From NCBI GenBank assembly GCA_964036155.1, contig OZ038422.1, positions 9,509,201 to 9,573,200 on the forward strand: a stretch of 64,000 nt of DNA, given 5' to 3'. Positions 1 to 11,883 of this stretch are shown one piece after another. The position numbers were made by a program, and so were the translations under genes. This DNA is from Diploscapter coronatus (lineage: Eukaryota; Nematoda; Chromadorea; Rhabditida; Rhabditidae). Under the pieces are notes generated by a model, which was not told the DNA's origin, ran no database searches, and worked only from the letters and a program-made list of their open reading frames with translations. Position 1 is the first letter of the stretch; each line of letters starts with the position of its first letter.

Positions 1-2987
1 GTAGCAATAATATCCAAAAAAAAAACATCCGTAGTTTCTTTTAGCTTATCTCGGTAAGGTTTTTAAATTCTTGGGTTATCTTTGTGAAATTTTACAAAGA
101 CTTGCTTATAAAGTTTAAGGAATTCTAAATTTCCCTGGCGTAATTAAATTTTCTATGGTCGTCGTTCTGTGAGAAAATGAGGAGATGATAGCCACAAGGC
201 TGTGGCTCGCGCAGCTCCATTATGTGGATGTTGGTCATTTGCTCGGAGAGGACAAAATGACCGAAGAGGGGAGAGGGAGGGAGGAGAACGAAATTGGCTG
301 AGCGCGCAGAATGAGGAATGAGAAATACGCGGCAGATGGTCGATTAACTGAAACCAACCCTGAAGGCAGTTCGGAGACGGACAGGGACTGGGACAAAACT
401 GAAATGAACCAGAAGAGAGGGCATTTTAGGAATGAGAAAATCGCTGTGCGACACATTTGCCACTTGCGTTTTAATTTTAATAGCGCTGCAACGCAGATTT
501 ATTAAAATACAGTAGCTGCTCATTCGGCTGAAATTGGGTGTAGCTTGATCAGACTCGTCATTGGCATGTATAGAGAGTGCAAGTGCTTTTTGCAATTTTA
601 ATGTTGGTGGGATTTGAGAAGTTTTGAAGAGAAGAGTATTATTTGTGAGTTGTCCGAACCATCTTCTCGTCCCAGCCAATTTTGGCTAATAATAATGCGT
701 TTGGCGTATCCGACAAAACAGGAAACAGGTGTGCTTTCGAGGCTTAGCCAAGGGAGGGCTTCTCCTCAAAGGTTCCGGGGGATATTCAAATTAAACGAAC
801 CCCAGCTTTGTCCCCTTTTCTTTGTATAGTAAATCCATTGTGCCCAACAGCAAAGCACAGTTGTGTATATGCGAGAGGCAGTGGCAATTTGAGAGGACCG
901 AAAGATGGCAGAGAACGAATTAGTGGGAAGAGCTTTGAGTAAGATTATTTATTGGTATGTGGATATACATCGAGTGCATAGGGGAGGACTCTTTAGGACG
1001 ATGCTCGCAGATATAAAACATGTGGTGGTCGGTTGGCGAGGCAGCCACACAAAGAATCTGTATACAATAAAGGGGACTATATCTGAGATTCTTTGATGGA
1101 AAGGAAAAGCTACTGTAATTGGAGAGTGGAAACTTTCCTCGCAATTAGGTTTTGTTTACCCTGAGATGTCAGCTGATACTACAAGTGATCGTTGATCCGA
1201 AAAATAACACAATTCAAATGTGACCGATATCATTACATTTGTAAGAAAAATTTGTCCAACTTCACTTTCTACTGTGACAAAAATTTAAAACCAAATTCAT
1301 GCATTTCTCGTGCTGAAAGAAAAGATCATATTCCAATTACCCAAATGGCATCAATTTATTTGCTCACCTTGAATAGATTGATCACATTATCGATGCTCTC
1401 ATTTATTTGCTAGCAATATGCTATTCTGTTCAGTTCTGTTGGATTGCATAGATACGAGAGTCGGCTTGCTTTGAAATAAACAAAACGCAACACAAAACAA
1501 GCAGATTATCCACAGAATCGAGATAGGATGAGGGATTATTTGTATTGATTGGACAATCATTATAAAAGCAGAGCTTACTATGAGCTGATACTTGGCAAGA
1601 CAGAATATTCAGATAAAGAATCTGTTTAATTTATGAAACACAAAATGAGGAAGAACCATATAGCTTTCATTTCTCAATTTCGAAGGCCTAATTTCCATAT
1701 TCTGCATTTTCTGTCTTCATTTCCGTCAATCAGGTTCCATCCGAAAATATCTCCCTGTTCAGCTATTTTGAGTGACATTCGTCGATTCGACAGTTTCTGT
1801 CTTGTGTCTGTTGTTTTGTTCCGTTTCTGTTTTGCATTGCGCGCATCTCAGCACCCCTTCGGTTCTTCAGCAATCTGCTGCAATTGTGACCTGCGGGCAT
1901 CGGGTTACACGCACCAGACACTCCACACAATTCTTCTTCAGCACTTTGTATCCCACTAACTGTTTCCCCTACCAATAGAAGGAAAATAAGATTTGCAACT
2001 GACGAGACACGATGACAGCAAAACGTACGAAACAGTATGAAACGGACATGGCAGAGAAAATTCCTCGCATTTCCCCTTACAGTACTTCTTCCATCATCTT
2101 GTTGCCCTATAATTTCTAGGTTGATCAAAGGAGGAAGAAAGTGAAGGTTTGGCTATTCGCCAATTTGCTTGCTAAAAGGGGGCATCGTACCGCCATACAC
2201 GTAAGAGCTCGCGCGAGAGTAGAGCATATTGTTTGTGTAGGAACTCGGGGACGAGCTGAATGACTTGGCGGAACTCACTTAGCATATGCAAATTTGTGAG
2301 AGAGCGGCCCGACAGCCGTCTTCCAAATATGAGACAGATGCGCGCTAGGGAAAGGGGAGCAAACTGGGCTATGATGAGTCATTACAAGGAAATGAATAGG
2401 AATTAAAAGCGTTTTCTTTTCGAAAAACTTAATCATTTCTTCTTTTTCAGCATTATATCGAATTTAATTGAGCGAACTGGGAGGACTTGCAAAAATTCGA
2501 TTGAAATCGGCTTGAATTTTGCGCAATAGCTTTATGCTTTGGTGTTCTTGGCCCAAATCCAAACATTCCCGAAAATGACTCATTTTCTCTTCATAATCAT
2601 AGTGCAATTTTCTCACAGAAAAATAAACATTCAATTTTTTGTCACAATGACAAAGTTCAAAAAACTACACGCCATCTGTCACTTGTCTTTTTCGTTTTTG
2701 TTTCATCTATTCGACTTCTAAATTTTCCTCGCCCTAAGATGGAAAGGGGCTTTGTTTCTTCGCGAAGAGAAAAACCGAGCTGAAATAAGAGCAGAAAAGG
2801 GAAGGCGACAGAATTCGAAGGGTAATTTAAAGAAGCCGCTTTGAGGGGGCTTAATGTGTAAGATGGGTTGGGATTTTGAAGCCATGAGAAAGGCTTTGAA
2901 ACTAGAAAGAGCTTTGAAATCGAGAATAATTGGGGATTTGGATGAAGGATAGAAAAATTTGATTAATTGTGAAATAAGCAATTTCAG
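1..2987. other. Noncoding or intronic region 5' of first gene
   Basis: I find no exon here that I can support. The sequence is AT-rich and its open frames are short and without wobble bias. A short ATG-led stretch at 905 followed by a donor-like GTAAG is possible, but its phase does not join in the well-biased frame of the exon at 2988. The missing 5' exon of the gene at 2988 must lie here or left of the window. Confidence 0.4.
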
Positions 2988-3561
2988 GCCCTGACTCTTG
3001 CCGACATCACGGAGAAGGGAAAAGCCGGATTCTCCTCGCTGTTCGACACGCTCTGGCAGCTGGCCACTCGCGCCTCCGAGAAGTTCGGCAAGGTTCGCTC
3101 AAATTCATTTCGTCAGGAGAATCAACTAATCTTTCTATTTCAGGAAGGATTGGACGTCGACGCCGTCGTGCAGGCCGCCAATCAGATCGTCGGACGCAAT
3201 ATCATCCAAAGCATTCTGAACTTCTTCAGGGTAAGTATTCGAAGAAAATCTCGTTGAGTAACACTTGCTGAATTTGGCAAGCTTGATCTTGATCCAATTC
3301 ACGACTATGAATGTTTTACGAAGCATTCAACGGTTCATTTGAGAACATTTTCCTGAGAAATGCTTTCCAACTCGTCTTTAAATTACAGGCACCGAGCATT
3401 TTGGCCAAATAAACCAATTTCAGCGAGCCCGACCGGTGACGGCCACACAGACGACCGAGGTGAAGACGAACGGCGACGCACAGGCCGAGGAAAAGCCCGC
3501 CACCGAGGAGGTCTGCGTCAAGGTCGAGACGTCCGCACCTGCCGCGGTCGCCGCCAACTAA
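2988..3561 (+). CDS. Unrecognised GC-rich gene, 3' three exons (5' end missing)
   Basis: Three exons at 2988-3092, 3144-3230 and 3424-3561 join in phase 0 across canonical introns (TTTCAG acceptors, GT donors) and end at TAA 3559-3561. They give 109 residues of an open reading frame. Third positions are strongly G/C in this frame, unlike the flanks, which suggests a well-expressed gene. The first two exons encode an amphipathic, probably helical stretch (..GFSSLFDTLWQL.., ..QIVGRNIIQSILNFF..). The last exon is a low-complexity acidic Ala/Thr/Glu-rich tail ending in Val-Ala-Ala-Asn. I do not recognise the family. No start codon can be assigned, so the upstream exon is missing. A second GT immediately after the stop might be an intron in the 3' UTR. 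Confidence 0.65.
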
Positions 3562-5455
3562 GACAGGTAAAACGGCTAAATGACTGAATTCCACGAGTCG
3601 AAATATCTCTTCGTCATATTTCTTTTCCTGACCCAAAATGATGACGAATCGACTATTAACTGGATTAGGATTCATGGGGCAAGAGAGCGTTGTGATCTCG
3701 GCTGCATATAATTAGTACTGGCTGACCGAGTGAACCATGCAGACTGCCTGTAATTAGAGGGAAACCATCGAGGGAAATTTGAGAGCTATGAGAAGAGGAG
3801 GGGTCACGGGAAATCGAGGCAAAATGGCTTGATAAGAAAATTTCCGGTATCGTTCAGAAAAAATCCTGTTCTAAAAAACTAAACTCTGCACTTTTGAAAG
3901 TTATTTTCATGCTGTAAAATGCATCATTTTGAGTTTTCAATTATTTTGAATTGGGAAGTTTGACTTGACGCATTCAACTCGCAGTTTTTGTCGATTTATT
4001 TTGATGAGAGAAATATGAAATGTGAATCGAAAAACAGATTTCCCTGTCGACTTTTGGTATTTCCCAGACACAGAGATGGGCTGTGACTCATCTGCGAGCA
4101 CACCAGCTTCAATGGCCCATTCGACCATTCAGAGCTAAACTAGAGAGAGCGCGAATTCAAGAGAGAGCAAAGAGTCGAAATGGTGAAATAGCGAAGAAAA
4201 ATGGCATAGATTAGGGATAAAGACATTTCAGATTAAAAAGTAAGATTAGGCAGTAACCGAGGCAGAAGAATGGGGGAAATGAATAAACCCTTGTGGTTAT
4301 CCATTTCTGTCCATTAATCTAAGCATAAAGGGGTAGATTTAGATTTCAAGATATGATATGCAGATGCCAAAGTATCATAATGATGGACAAATTATTGGAA
4401 TTCAAAAGAATTATGAAAATGTTAGGTAATTTCAGATCAGATGACTTCGCTGCTTCGTTCGAGATTTCTACGATGTCCATCTCGTCCAAAATCACTTTTT
4501 GTCGGCAGTTTTCATCGATCATTCGATAAATCTGATCATTTTTATCCTAAAATGATGAAATCTCAAGAAAAAAACCATCAGATTTATCCAGATTTGAAAT
4601 TTCATTTGATTTGTTGTTTAATCATTCAGTGCTTTGTTTTTTTTTCTTTTTAAGGCGCAATTTTTTCTTTGAATTTTTGAAATTCAGAATCTTTTGGCAA
4701 AGTTTTCCACCTTTTGAATACTTTATTTCATCTGTGAAATGTCGATTTGACCACACACCCAGTTTCAAACTAATTTCAGTTTTCTTTGCTTTTTGATATC
4801 ATTCAAAAAATAGAGTTCTTTTTCCTGAAACTATTTTCGTCAACGATGCAATCTCTATTTTGAGATTGTGATGATTTCATATTTGAAAGCATTTTCGTTG
4901 ATCGATTTTTCAGATATGAAATCATTCTTCTTCTTCTTGTAAAATGTTTATTTTATTATTCAGAACATTCACAAATTTATGATCTTTTGAATTCATACGT
5001 ATAACCAAACTTTTATCTTCCAGAAGAAATTCATTTGATGTTTTCGATTTGAAATTTTACTCTGAAACTTCATTCCTAATTATGATTATCTTTTTCGAAA
5101 GTCTCAATAAACTAATCGATATACACTTGGCCTAATCGAGAGAACTCAGAAAGCAATGCATCAGAAAATTTGCATAATACATACTAAAGAGACGTAATCT
5201 GTAGTGATACAAGTTCAAAATTAATCAAACTGCATGGCTATGAAGTATCTACTTGAGTGTAGTACAAATAATCGCTGTTCTTATGTTAACTTTTCATTCT
5301 GACTCTCATTTCCAGTTATTGTCCATCTATCATCAGCGACTAATTCCGTCTGTTCAATATTTTACTTTCGCATTGATTTTTCATTAGGTCGTTTTAGCTT
5401 GAGTTTATCTAATTTCGCATCACTTTTTCTCTAAAAATGTCTAGCAAGCAGTTGC
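3562..5455. other. Intergenic region, no gene seen
   Basis: AT-rich spacer between the first gene and the CRAL-TRIO/GOLD pair. No coding wobble bias, tRNA-like cloverleaf or long repeat was seen. Confidence 0.5.
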
Positions 5456-5593
5456 TATATGACGATCTACATTTTACTAAGTGATGATTTGTTCATCTTT
5501 TTTGCCTGATAAAGAAAAAGGTGTCATTTAGGAAAACCCCTTCAACAGCTAAAAATGCTATTCATTATTTAGTAAAATGCAGGTCGTCATATA
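5456..5593. repeat. Short inverted-repeat element upstream of CRAL-TRIO/GOLD gene 1
   Basis: Imperfect terminal inverted repeats of about 25 bp. The left arm is TATATGACGATCTACATTTT and the right arm reads TATATGACGACCTGCATTTT on the reverse strand. They enclose about 90 bp. The size and structure suggest a MITE. It ends about 17 bp before the start codon of the next gene, so it occupies the proximal promoter or outron. Confidence 0.55.
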
Positions 5594-5600
5594 TAAACTG

Positions 5601-5610
5601 CATTTTTAGT
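5601..5610 (+). promoter_or_regulatory. Probable spliced-leader acceptor
   Basis: CATTTTTAG lies one base before the ATG at 5611 and matches a nematode splice acceptor with no upstream coding exon. This is what a trans-splice site looks like. Inference only. Confidence 0.45.
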
Positions 5611-7620
5611 ATGGCTGAAATCGAGTACCCCAGAACTGATGAAATTACTGATAATCAAAAACAAAAAATCGATGAAGTTCTCACAAAATGCGCAGATATC
5701 AAATGGATGTAATTTATCAAACTATTGTCTTTAAATGCTAGTTTAATTTTAGGTACCCAGATTACTTTTCCGATTTCAATATACTCCGATGGCTAATGGG
5801 ATATGACTACAATGTGGGTTAGATCGTTTCGAATTGAAGAATTCAACCAAAATCTAATCTAAAATTCCCATCAGATTCGGTCACTAGGAAAATCGATCAT
5901 GCGGTAAAAGTCCTCCACAATTCGGGAATATCGAAGATATCCGTAATGGCGCCAGAAGAGATAAATGCCTACGTGAAGACCATGTCTCCGATGGTTGAAT
6001 ATTTTGCAGGTATCATAAGCCATAATATAAGTTCATGTACTTCGTATTCAACATCGAGAAAAATCTATTTCGAAGGTTTTCAGCTACACTGACGTTAACG
6101 TCAGATTTTCTAAAAGCAAAAACTTATGCAACTTTATCATGAGTTATCATTAAATTTTACGACAAGCTAAAGCTTAGGTGGTGTCATGGGTCAAGATCGC
6201 GAGGGAAACGTAATCTACGTTCATGCTTTGGGGAGGGTATGAAATGAAAAACATGAGATTCGAATAACAAATAATTCAGATACATCCAAGAACGATCATC
6301 AGAGGCGGTCCAACCTCAAGACTGTATAAGGTCTGCATAGCTCAGATGGGTCTTGTTTCGAAACTTATTCGGTAAGAACATTCGACCTCTCCTTAGAGGC
6401 TGTAGATAAAATCTAGTGAGGCTGAAGTCAAGATCAACAAAAAATTAGGCATCAAAGTAATCGTTGACATGGATGGCTTTTCAATGGACCATCTCTATAT
6501 TCCGTCAGCAAAAGTTTACGTGACACTGGCAACAATGTTGCAAGTAAGAGTTCTGATCAGAGGTTCAGAAATTTCGATTTTTCTGAATAAAAATAGTCAA
6601 CAAATTTTATCATCGAACAATACTGATGTATCATGGAATTTTAATTTCATGACTTATTTGCCGATCTCGGTCGAGTAGTGTACGTAATCAATCAACCGGC
6701 CATAATGTCAGTGGCGTATGCAGTAGTTTCGCCGGTTCTTTCAAATCAATTGAAGAAGAAGGTATTGTAGCCGTCCGACAACTTGATCACTCTCAAAATT
6801 ACTGATAGAAATTGCAATACGACAAATTAGTTAGTGCATCGAGAGGAATATAAATAGCCAAGTTTCGACTAGTCGTATGCTAATTTATACCGCTAATTTT
6901 GAGAGTGATCAGTCTTCCGGACACTAATAAATTATAAAAAGCGTCTTTTCATTCTAAATATTTCAGGTAGAATTTCTCGGTGATGACTGGAGGGAGATTA
7001 TCTGCAACGACGTCAGTGAACCTTCAAATAGTTTTTCATAAATTCTAACTAATTGAAGTTTGGCTCTGAGAACGTCTATCCGATTTGGGGAGGAACGAAA
7101 CAAGTGCCCACAAAAGCCGAGAACTATCTGGGAATGGGTGGCGAATTTCCGGAAGATTCGTGGTAAATTTATTTGGAGAACATTTGACTAATATTGAACT
7201 GAAAATCAATGTAAAAATGTAAAGTTGATTTAGAAATTAGCAAAAAAATTAGGTATGATGCCAAAAGTAACCCTGCTGAAGAAAAACTGACTTCGTTGAA
7301 TGTTAATGCAAGATCGAAGGAGATTGTCAGAGTGAGTGGCATCAAGGGTAGACAATTCAAATGGATCTTCCGGGTGAGCAGCGGAGACATCGACTTCTCG
7401 ATAGAATATGATGAACGATTGGTGAGCGTAATCCACCAGCATGGAAAATTTTTCAATATAATCTCAGGTTCATCCAGTATTTCGATGCTCTACCGAATTT
7501 CATCCAGAAATTGACACGTTCATGTGCGACTTCGATGGAATTTACACGTTCGTCTTCAGTAACGAGCACGGACTGATCTGGGGGAAGGAAATCAAATATT
7601 TCATCGAACTGACAGACTAA
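5611..7620 (+). CDS. SEC14-like CRAL-TRIO and GOLD domain protein, copy 1
   Basis: Eleven exons: 5611-5708, 5753-5817, 5875-6009, 6178-6236, 6280-6371, 6417-6543, 6651-6761, 6967-7011, 7059-7162, 7253-7421, 7468-7620. They sum to 385 residues. An N-terminal CRAL-TRIO-N-like helical segment (ILRWLMGYDYNV, near residues 40-55) precedes the CRAL-TRIO lipid-binding domain (QDREGNVIYVHALGR, then VIVDMDGFSMDHLY) and a C-terminal GOLD beta-sandwich (FKWIFRVSSGDIDFSIEYDE). Family members bind or transfer phosphoinositides or other hydrophobic ligands in the cytosol or at Golgi membranes. They resemble the ctg genes of C. elegans. The downstream paralogue has the same exon phases and nearly the same lengths. 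Oddity: the exon-7 acceptor reads TTTCAT at 6645-6650 where TTTCAG is expected, and the paralogue has a normal AG. The copy may therefore be mis-spliced or non-functional, unless this is a base error. ATG 5611 matches the paralogue start. Confidence 0.85.
6768..6927. repeat. Palindromic MITE-like element in intron 7
   Basis: Arms of about 55 bp in inverted orientation share GATCACTCTCAAAATTA and an outer GTCCG block. They are flanked by TA on both sides and lie wholly within the intron between 6761 and 6967. Length and TA flanks fit a Tc1/mariner-type MITE. Confidence 0.6.
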
Positions 7621-7692
7621 TTTTTCGAGTTAATAATTGTCTTCTCTCTAATTTTCATGGGTTAAATTACTTTGTTTGAATACTTTAGAAGA

Positions 7693-7698
7693 AATAAA
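7693..7698 (+). terminator. Polyadenylation signal AATAAA
   Basis: AATAAA lies about 75 bp after the TAA of the first CRAL-TRIO/GOLD gene, with a second AATAAA about 10 bp further on. Confidence 0.55.
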
Positions 7699-8981
7699 CA
7701 AAAACAATAAAATTAGTTCTTACCAATGCATTCATCATCGTATGCAGTCTATGCGATTTTGTATGTCGGATTTTTGGGACTGAAGATTTGAAGAAGAGAG
7801 GAAAATGAGAATGGGATAGAGGGAATTCCCTTCCGTAGAGCACTGCGATTAGTTATCGCTTTCTTCCATTAGTCAGAAAATTTCGGAATTATTCCAGTTT
7901 CGAATGATTTTAAACTAAACTTCAAGGGTTGGAGGCGATTTGTATCAATTGAAATATATTCGATCTTTTACGATGTTAGTAAAAACGAAGAAAAGAACAG
8001 TGTGTGACGAGTAAATTATTATTTTTTCACTAAAAATCGAATAAATAATATTAAGTCAAAAAGAAAGGATCTGCCAATTTGCATAATCTGGTCTACTGAA
8101 AAATCAATTGAAGCAACCCACTGAATCTAAAAGTTATAGCAGAAAATTGATTGATTCATTGATTTGCACAAAATCTAGAATTGAGCCTGACATTTCTAAT
8201 AACTGAATATTGGATTATGACTTATGCTTTTAACGACGGATGAACTTGGTATGAATTTTGATCACCAATTATTTTTAAAATTCTATTCCTTTCAAATGCA
8301 ATAAAATGTGCTATCTTATCTCTTAGTTTTGTGTGCATGTTCTGTTAGGAACAATAAATCAGAAAGCCTATCCAATGAATTTATTATCTACCAAAGTAAT
8401 AAAATGTGATAGAAGTGCTCGAATGTGATAATTATAAATTTCAAATATCATGAATTTCAGATATTATTAAATTTGAATAAAGTGATCTCTTTGAAAATTT
8501 GATAGAATTTTAGGCTAGAATTACAAAATTCTTAAAAGAAAGATTTCAGGAAGTATATCACGAGATCTCTGACGATCGCCCTTCCTAGGTCCTCATATCT
8601 AATCCAATAGAAAAATTCAAAATTATCTTAACGCGATCAAGATATCACGATTGAGTTAGGACTAAAACGCGCTGCTAGTTATTATTTGTCAGTAGCAGTT
8701 AGCCCTCGCTAGTGTTACACAATAAGCCCCGATAGCCCCTCGAATACGTACGCATGCCATCTCGCAAAGCAGATAACACGAAAATTAACAGCGGCAAAAT
8801 AGATAAGACCTTCAAATAGTCAATTGAAAAGCACATTGACCTAGCACTTTCTACTCTAGTAGTTAACCAGCCATACATTATCAATAATTAATTAATTGTC
8901 CTGTCTCAAAATTTACTGCTACTTTTGAATTATCGACCGATCATCTACCGATTTTAGGCCTTTGTTAGGAGGAAATTCAAT
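7699..8981. other. Intergenic region between the paralogues
   Basis: AT-rich spacer of about 1.3 kb with no supported gene. An acceptor-like GATTTTAG at about 8950-8957 sits some 25 bp before the next start codon and may be a trans-splice site. Confidence 0.45.
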
Positions 8982-11883
8982 ATGGTCGAAAACCACTATC
9001 CCAGAGAGGACGAACTAACCGATCTTCAGAAGCAGAAAATTGCTGAAGTTAGGAGGAAATGCGAGGATGTGTCATGGAGGTTTTCTCATATGTTTTTCCC
9101 TGAAAATGCCTGATTTGATCTTCAGATACCCAGAATATTTGACAGATTTCACTATTCTGAGATGGCTGATGGGATGGGACTACGACGTTGGTAAGAGCAA
9201 TTATCCTTATAGATCTTCAAACGAGCCAAAGTTTAGATGTCATCATACCAAAAATCGGTCATGCAATCAAAACTCTGTTCAATTTGAAGTGTCACAAGAT
9301 GCCGATAAAGAGCCCAGAAGAGATCAACTCGTATGGAAGAACTCTTTCACCTATGTCGGAATATTTTCCGGGTATTGAAAGGTCTAAAAATGTATGATAA
9401 ATGCAAATTTTAGGCGGAATAATGAGCCAAGACAGGGAAGGAAATGTGGTATACGTGCATTGCGTCGGGAAGGTTCGAGAATCTCAAAAATCAGCGATTT
9501 AAAATTTTTGATTTGTAGGTAAGTCCTAAGACAATCGTCAAAGGTGGTCCGACGTCGATGCTGTTCAAATCCTGCATCATCGAGGGAGAGTTGGCTATCA
9601 AGCTTGTTAGGTAAGAGCATCCGTCCTCGGCTGAAGTACGTTTAGCGGGGTTCTGTTTTGATTTCGAAAATGCCTAGAATAGATTACTGTTTTTGATCTT
9701 TTTTAATTTTTACCAATTTTTTTCTGATTTATCAGACATTAATTTAATTCAGAGAAGCAGAAGCCAAAAACAAGAGAAAGCTAGGTTGCAAAGTAATTGT
9801 TGACATGGAAGGATTCTCAATGGATCATCTTTACATGCCCGCAGCAAAAATCTATCTGGCTCTGGCTACCCTGCTGCAAGTAACCAATCTTGAGATAAGT
9901 GGATATAATTATAAATAAATTTATAGGACCTTTTCGCTGATTTCGGAAGAGTTGTTTACATCATCAACCAGCCGAGCATCATGTCAGCGGCTTTCGCTGT
10001 CATTTCTCCAGTGCTCTCCAATAACTTGAAGGAAAAAGTGATATTGATGTCATCCCTCTCACATCTTTTATCAAAAATTTTCAGATAAAATTCCTCGGAA
10101 ATGACTGGAAGGAGATCATCTGCAATGATGTCAGTAAAATCTTATGATATACAGTGCGCGGCCAAAAGTTTGGAATAACTTATGCTTTTTGGGTATATCT
10201 CTGATTCGGCCAATGGTGGTTATCAGAGATCTGCTTCAGACTTTGCACACATATTCAACTACATAAGACACGGGTGTATGCTAATTTTTAGTCCAGTCCG
10301 ATTCCATTTTCGGTTTCTTTAGAATGTCTGAAAATTTCGAAATTTCAACAATTTCTTGAAGCCCATGTGAATGAGCTACAGAGTTGGTTGATGGCGCGTT
10401 TTAACACTGACGTATCATCGGCAATTATTATATCAAATTTATTTTCTGGAAAAATTCGTATGCAATTTAATGGACAATTGAATCGAATAATGTTAATTTT
10501 TAGTAAAAGTAGACATTTCAGCTAGTTTCTGACACAGCCGTCCGCAAAGTCGCATATTATTTTTTCGGAAGGTAAATTTTGCATGAAATTATCAACGATA
10601 TGCCAGTGTTAAAACGCGCCATCAAATAACGCTGTAACTCGCTCATATGGATTACAGAATTTTTTAAAAGTTCGAAATTAAAATTTTTGGCATATGATGA
10701 CAAAATTTAAATTCTAAAAAAGCGAAAATGGAATCGAATCGGACCGAAAACTAGCATACACCCGTGTCTTATGTAGTTGAATATGTGTGCAAAATTTGAA
10801 GCAATCTGATAACTACGATTGGTCGAATCAAGGGTATACCCAAAAAGCACAAATTGTTCTCAACTTTTGATCGTCACTGTACATCGAGAAATTTTATCAG
10901 TTGCAGATTGGACCCGAAAATGTTTACCCACAATGGGGTGGCACAAAGACAGTAGGAAGACCTGACACCTATCTGAGGATGGGTGGCGACGTTCCTGAGA
11001 AGCTATGGTAGGTTCAGTCTATATTAATGCTGCTTTAACCATAAGTCTCGACTTTTACTTGTAAGGCATGCATCTTTAGATTTTGAGACGAAGCCATTAT
11101 GACTTTGCAATTTAAAAATCTTCGGTTTCACGCAGATCTGCTTCTAGTTCGGTATTTTAGATGATTCTTTCAGGTACAATCCTGACGCTAATCCTGACGA
11201 GAAGAAGCTCAAGAAGCTGAGCGTCAATGCCAGATCGAAAGGCGTCGTCAGAATGGATGGCAAGAAGGGCAAGCAATTCAAATGGCTCTTCAGAGTCAGC
11301 AGTGGAGACATAGACTTTTCGATCGAGTTCGATGAGAGAACGGTAAGTGCACAAAAATGTGAGAGTTTGAGAGCTGGGAAACAGCAATATGACTGCATAA
11401 AAGTACAGATAGAAATCATTTTCTTACAAAATGACAGCACAATCCCTATCAGATTACACAATTTCTTCCAATAGAAAACCGCGCTGTAATGTTGTAGAAA
11501 GTGTGCAATTCATGCCGTCCTACCGCAATTTTGCAGCTGTCTGAGAGCTGCTAAAACATGACATTATGTGATTGAAAATGGTGTGAAGGCAGAAAAGAAT
11601 AAGATGGAGAAAAGATAAATGATAGACTTCATCATTTGTCACTTTATTAGTATCGAAAAGTTGCTTAATTACACGGTTCATGTGTGAGCTTGAAGTTCCG
11701 AAGCTCTAGAACATTGTAATTCTTTTCTTGCAGGTCTACCCTGTCTTCCGATGCACGACCGACTTCCATCCCGAGATGGACTCATTCCTGTGTGAATACG
11801 ACGGTCTGTACACTTTCGTGTTCGACAACTCTCACGGTCTTGTGTTTGGCAAAGAGATCAAGCACTATATCGAGTTGATGTAA
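8982..11883 (+). CDS. SEC14-like CRAL-TRIO and GOLD domain protein, copy 2
   Basis: Eleven exons: 8982-9079, 9126-9190, 9237-9371, 9414-9472, 9519-9610, 9753-9879, 9927-10037, 10085-10129, 10907-11007, 11174-11342, 11734-11883. They give 383 residues. Exons 1-8 and exon 10 have exactly the same length as those of copy 1. The CRAL-TRIO domain shows DREGNVVYVHCVGK and VIVDMEGFSMDHLYMPAAK, and the GOLD region shows FKWLFRVSSGDIDFSIEFDE. All splice sites are canonical. The role is probably lipid binding or transfer at membranes, as in the SEC14/ctg families. It lies in direct tandem with copy 1 and has clearly diverged in sequence, so the duplication is not recent. Intron 8 is expanded to 777 bp by a palindromic MITE. 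Confidence 0.9.
10152..10879. mobile_element. Tc1/mariner-type palindromic MITE (728 bp)
   Basis: The element starts CAGTGCGCGGCCAAAAGTTT and ends with the inverse (..CACTG), flanked by TA on both sides. Almost the whole length is a long imperfect palindrome: arms share GCTTTTTGGGTATA, an inner block ACACGGGTGTATGCTA, and a core GGCGCGTTTTAACACTG with its complement. TACAGTG plus GGCCAAAAGT closely resembles C. elegans Tc1 termini. No transposase frame is present, so it is non-autonomous. It is inserted in intron 8 of the second CRAL-TRIO/GOLD gene. Confidence 0.85.

Noticed and set aside
905..938. ATG-led stretch with a GTAAG donor as first exon of the gene at 2988
   Set aside because: Phase 1 at the donor would force exon 2988 into a frame without wobble bias. 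It would also imply a 2-kb intron with no other support.
3316..3675. 119-codon minus-strand open frame
   Set aside because: Antisense shadow of the GC-rich exon at 3424-3561. The + strand shows the codon bias and splice sites.
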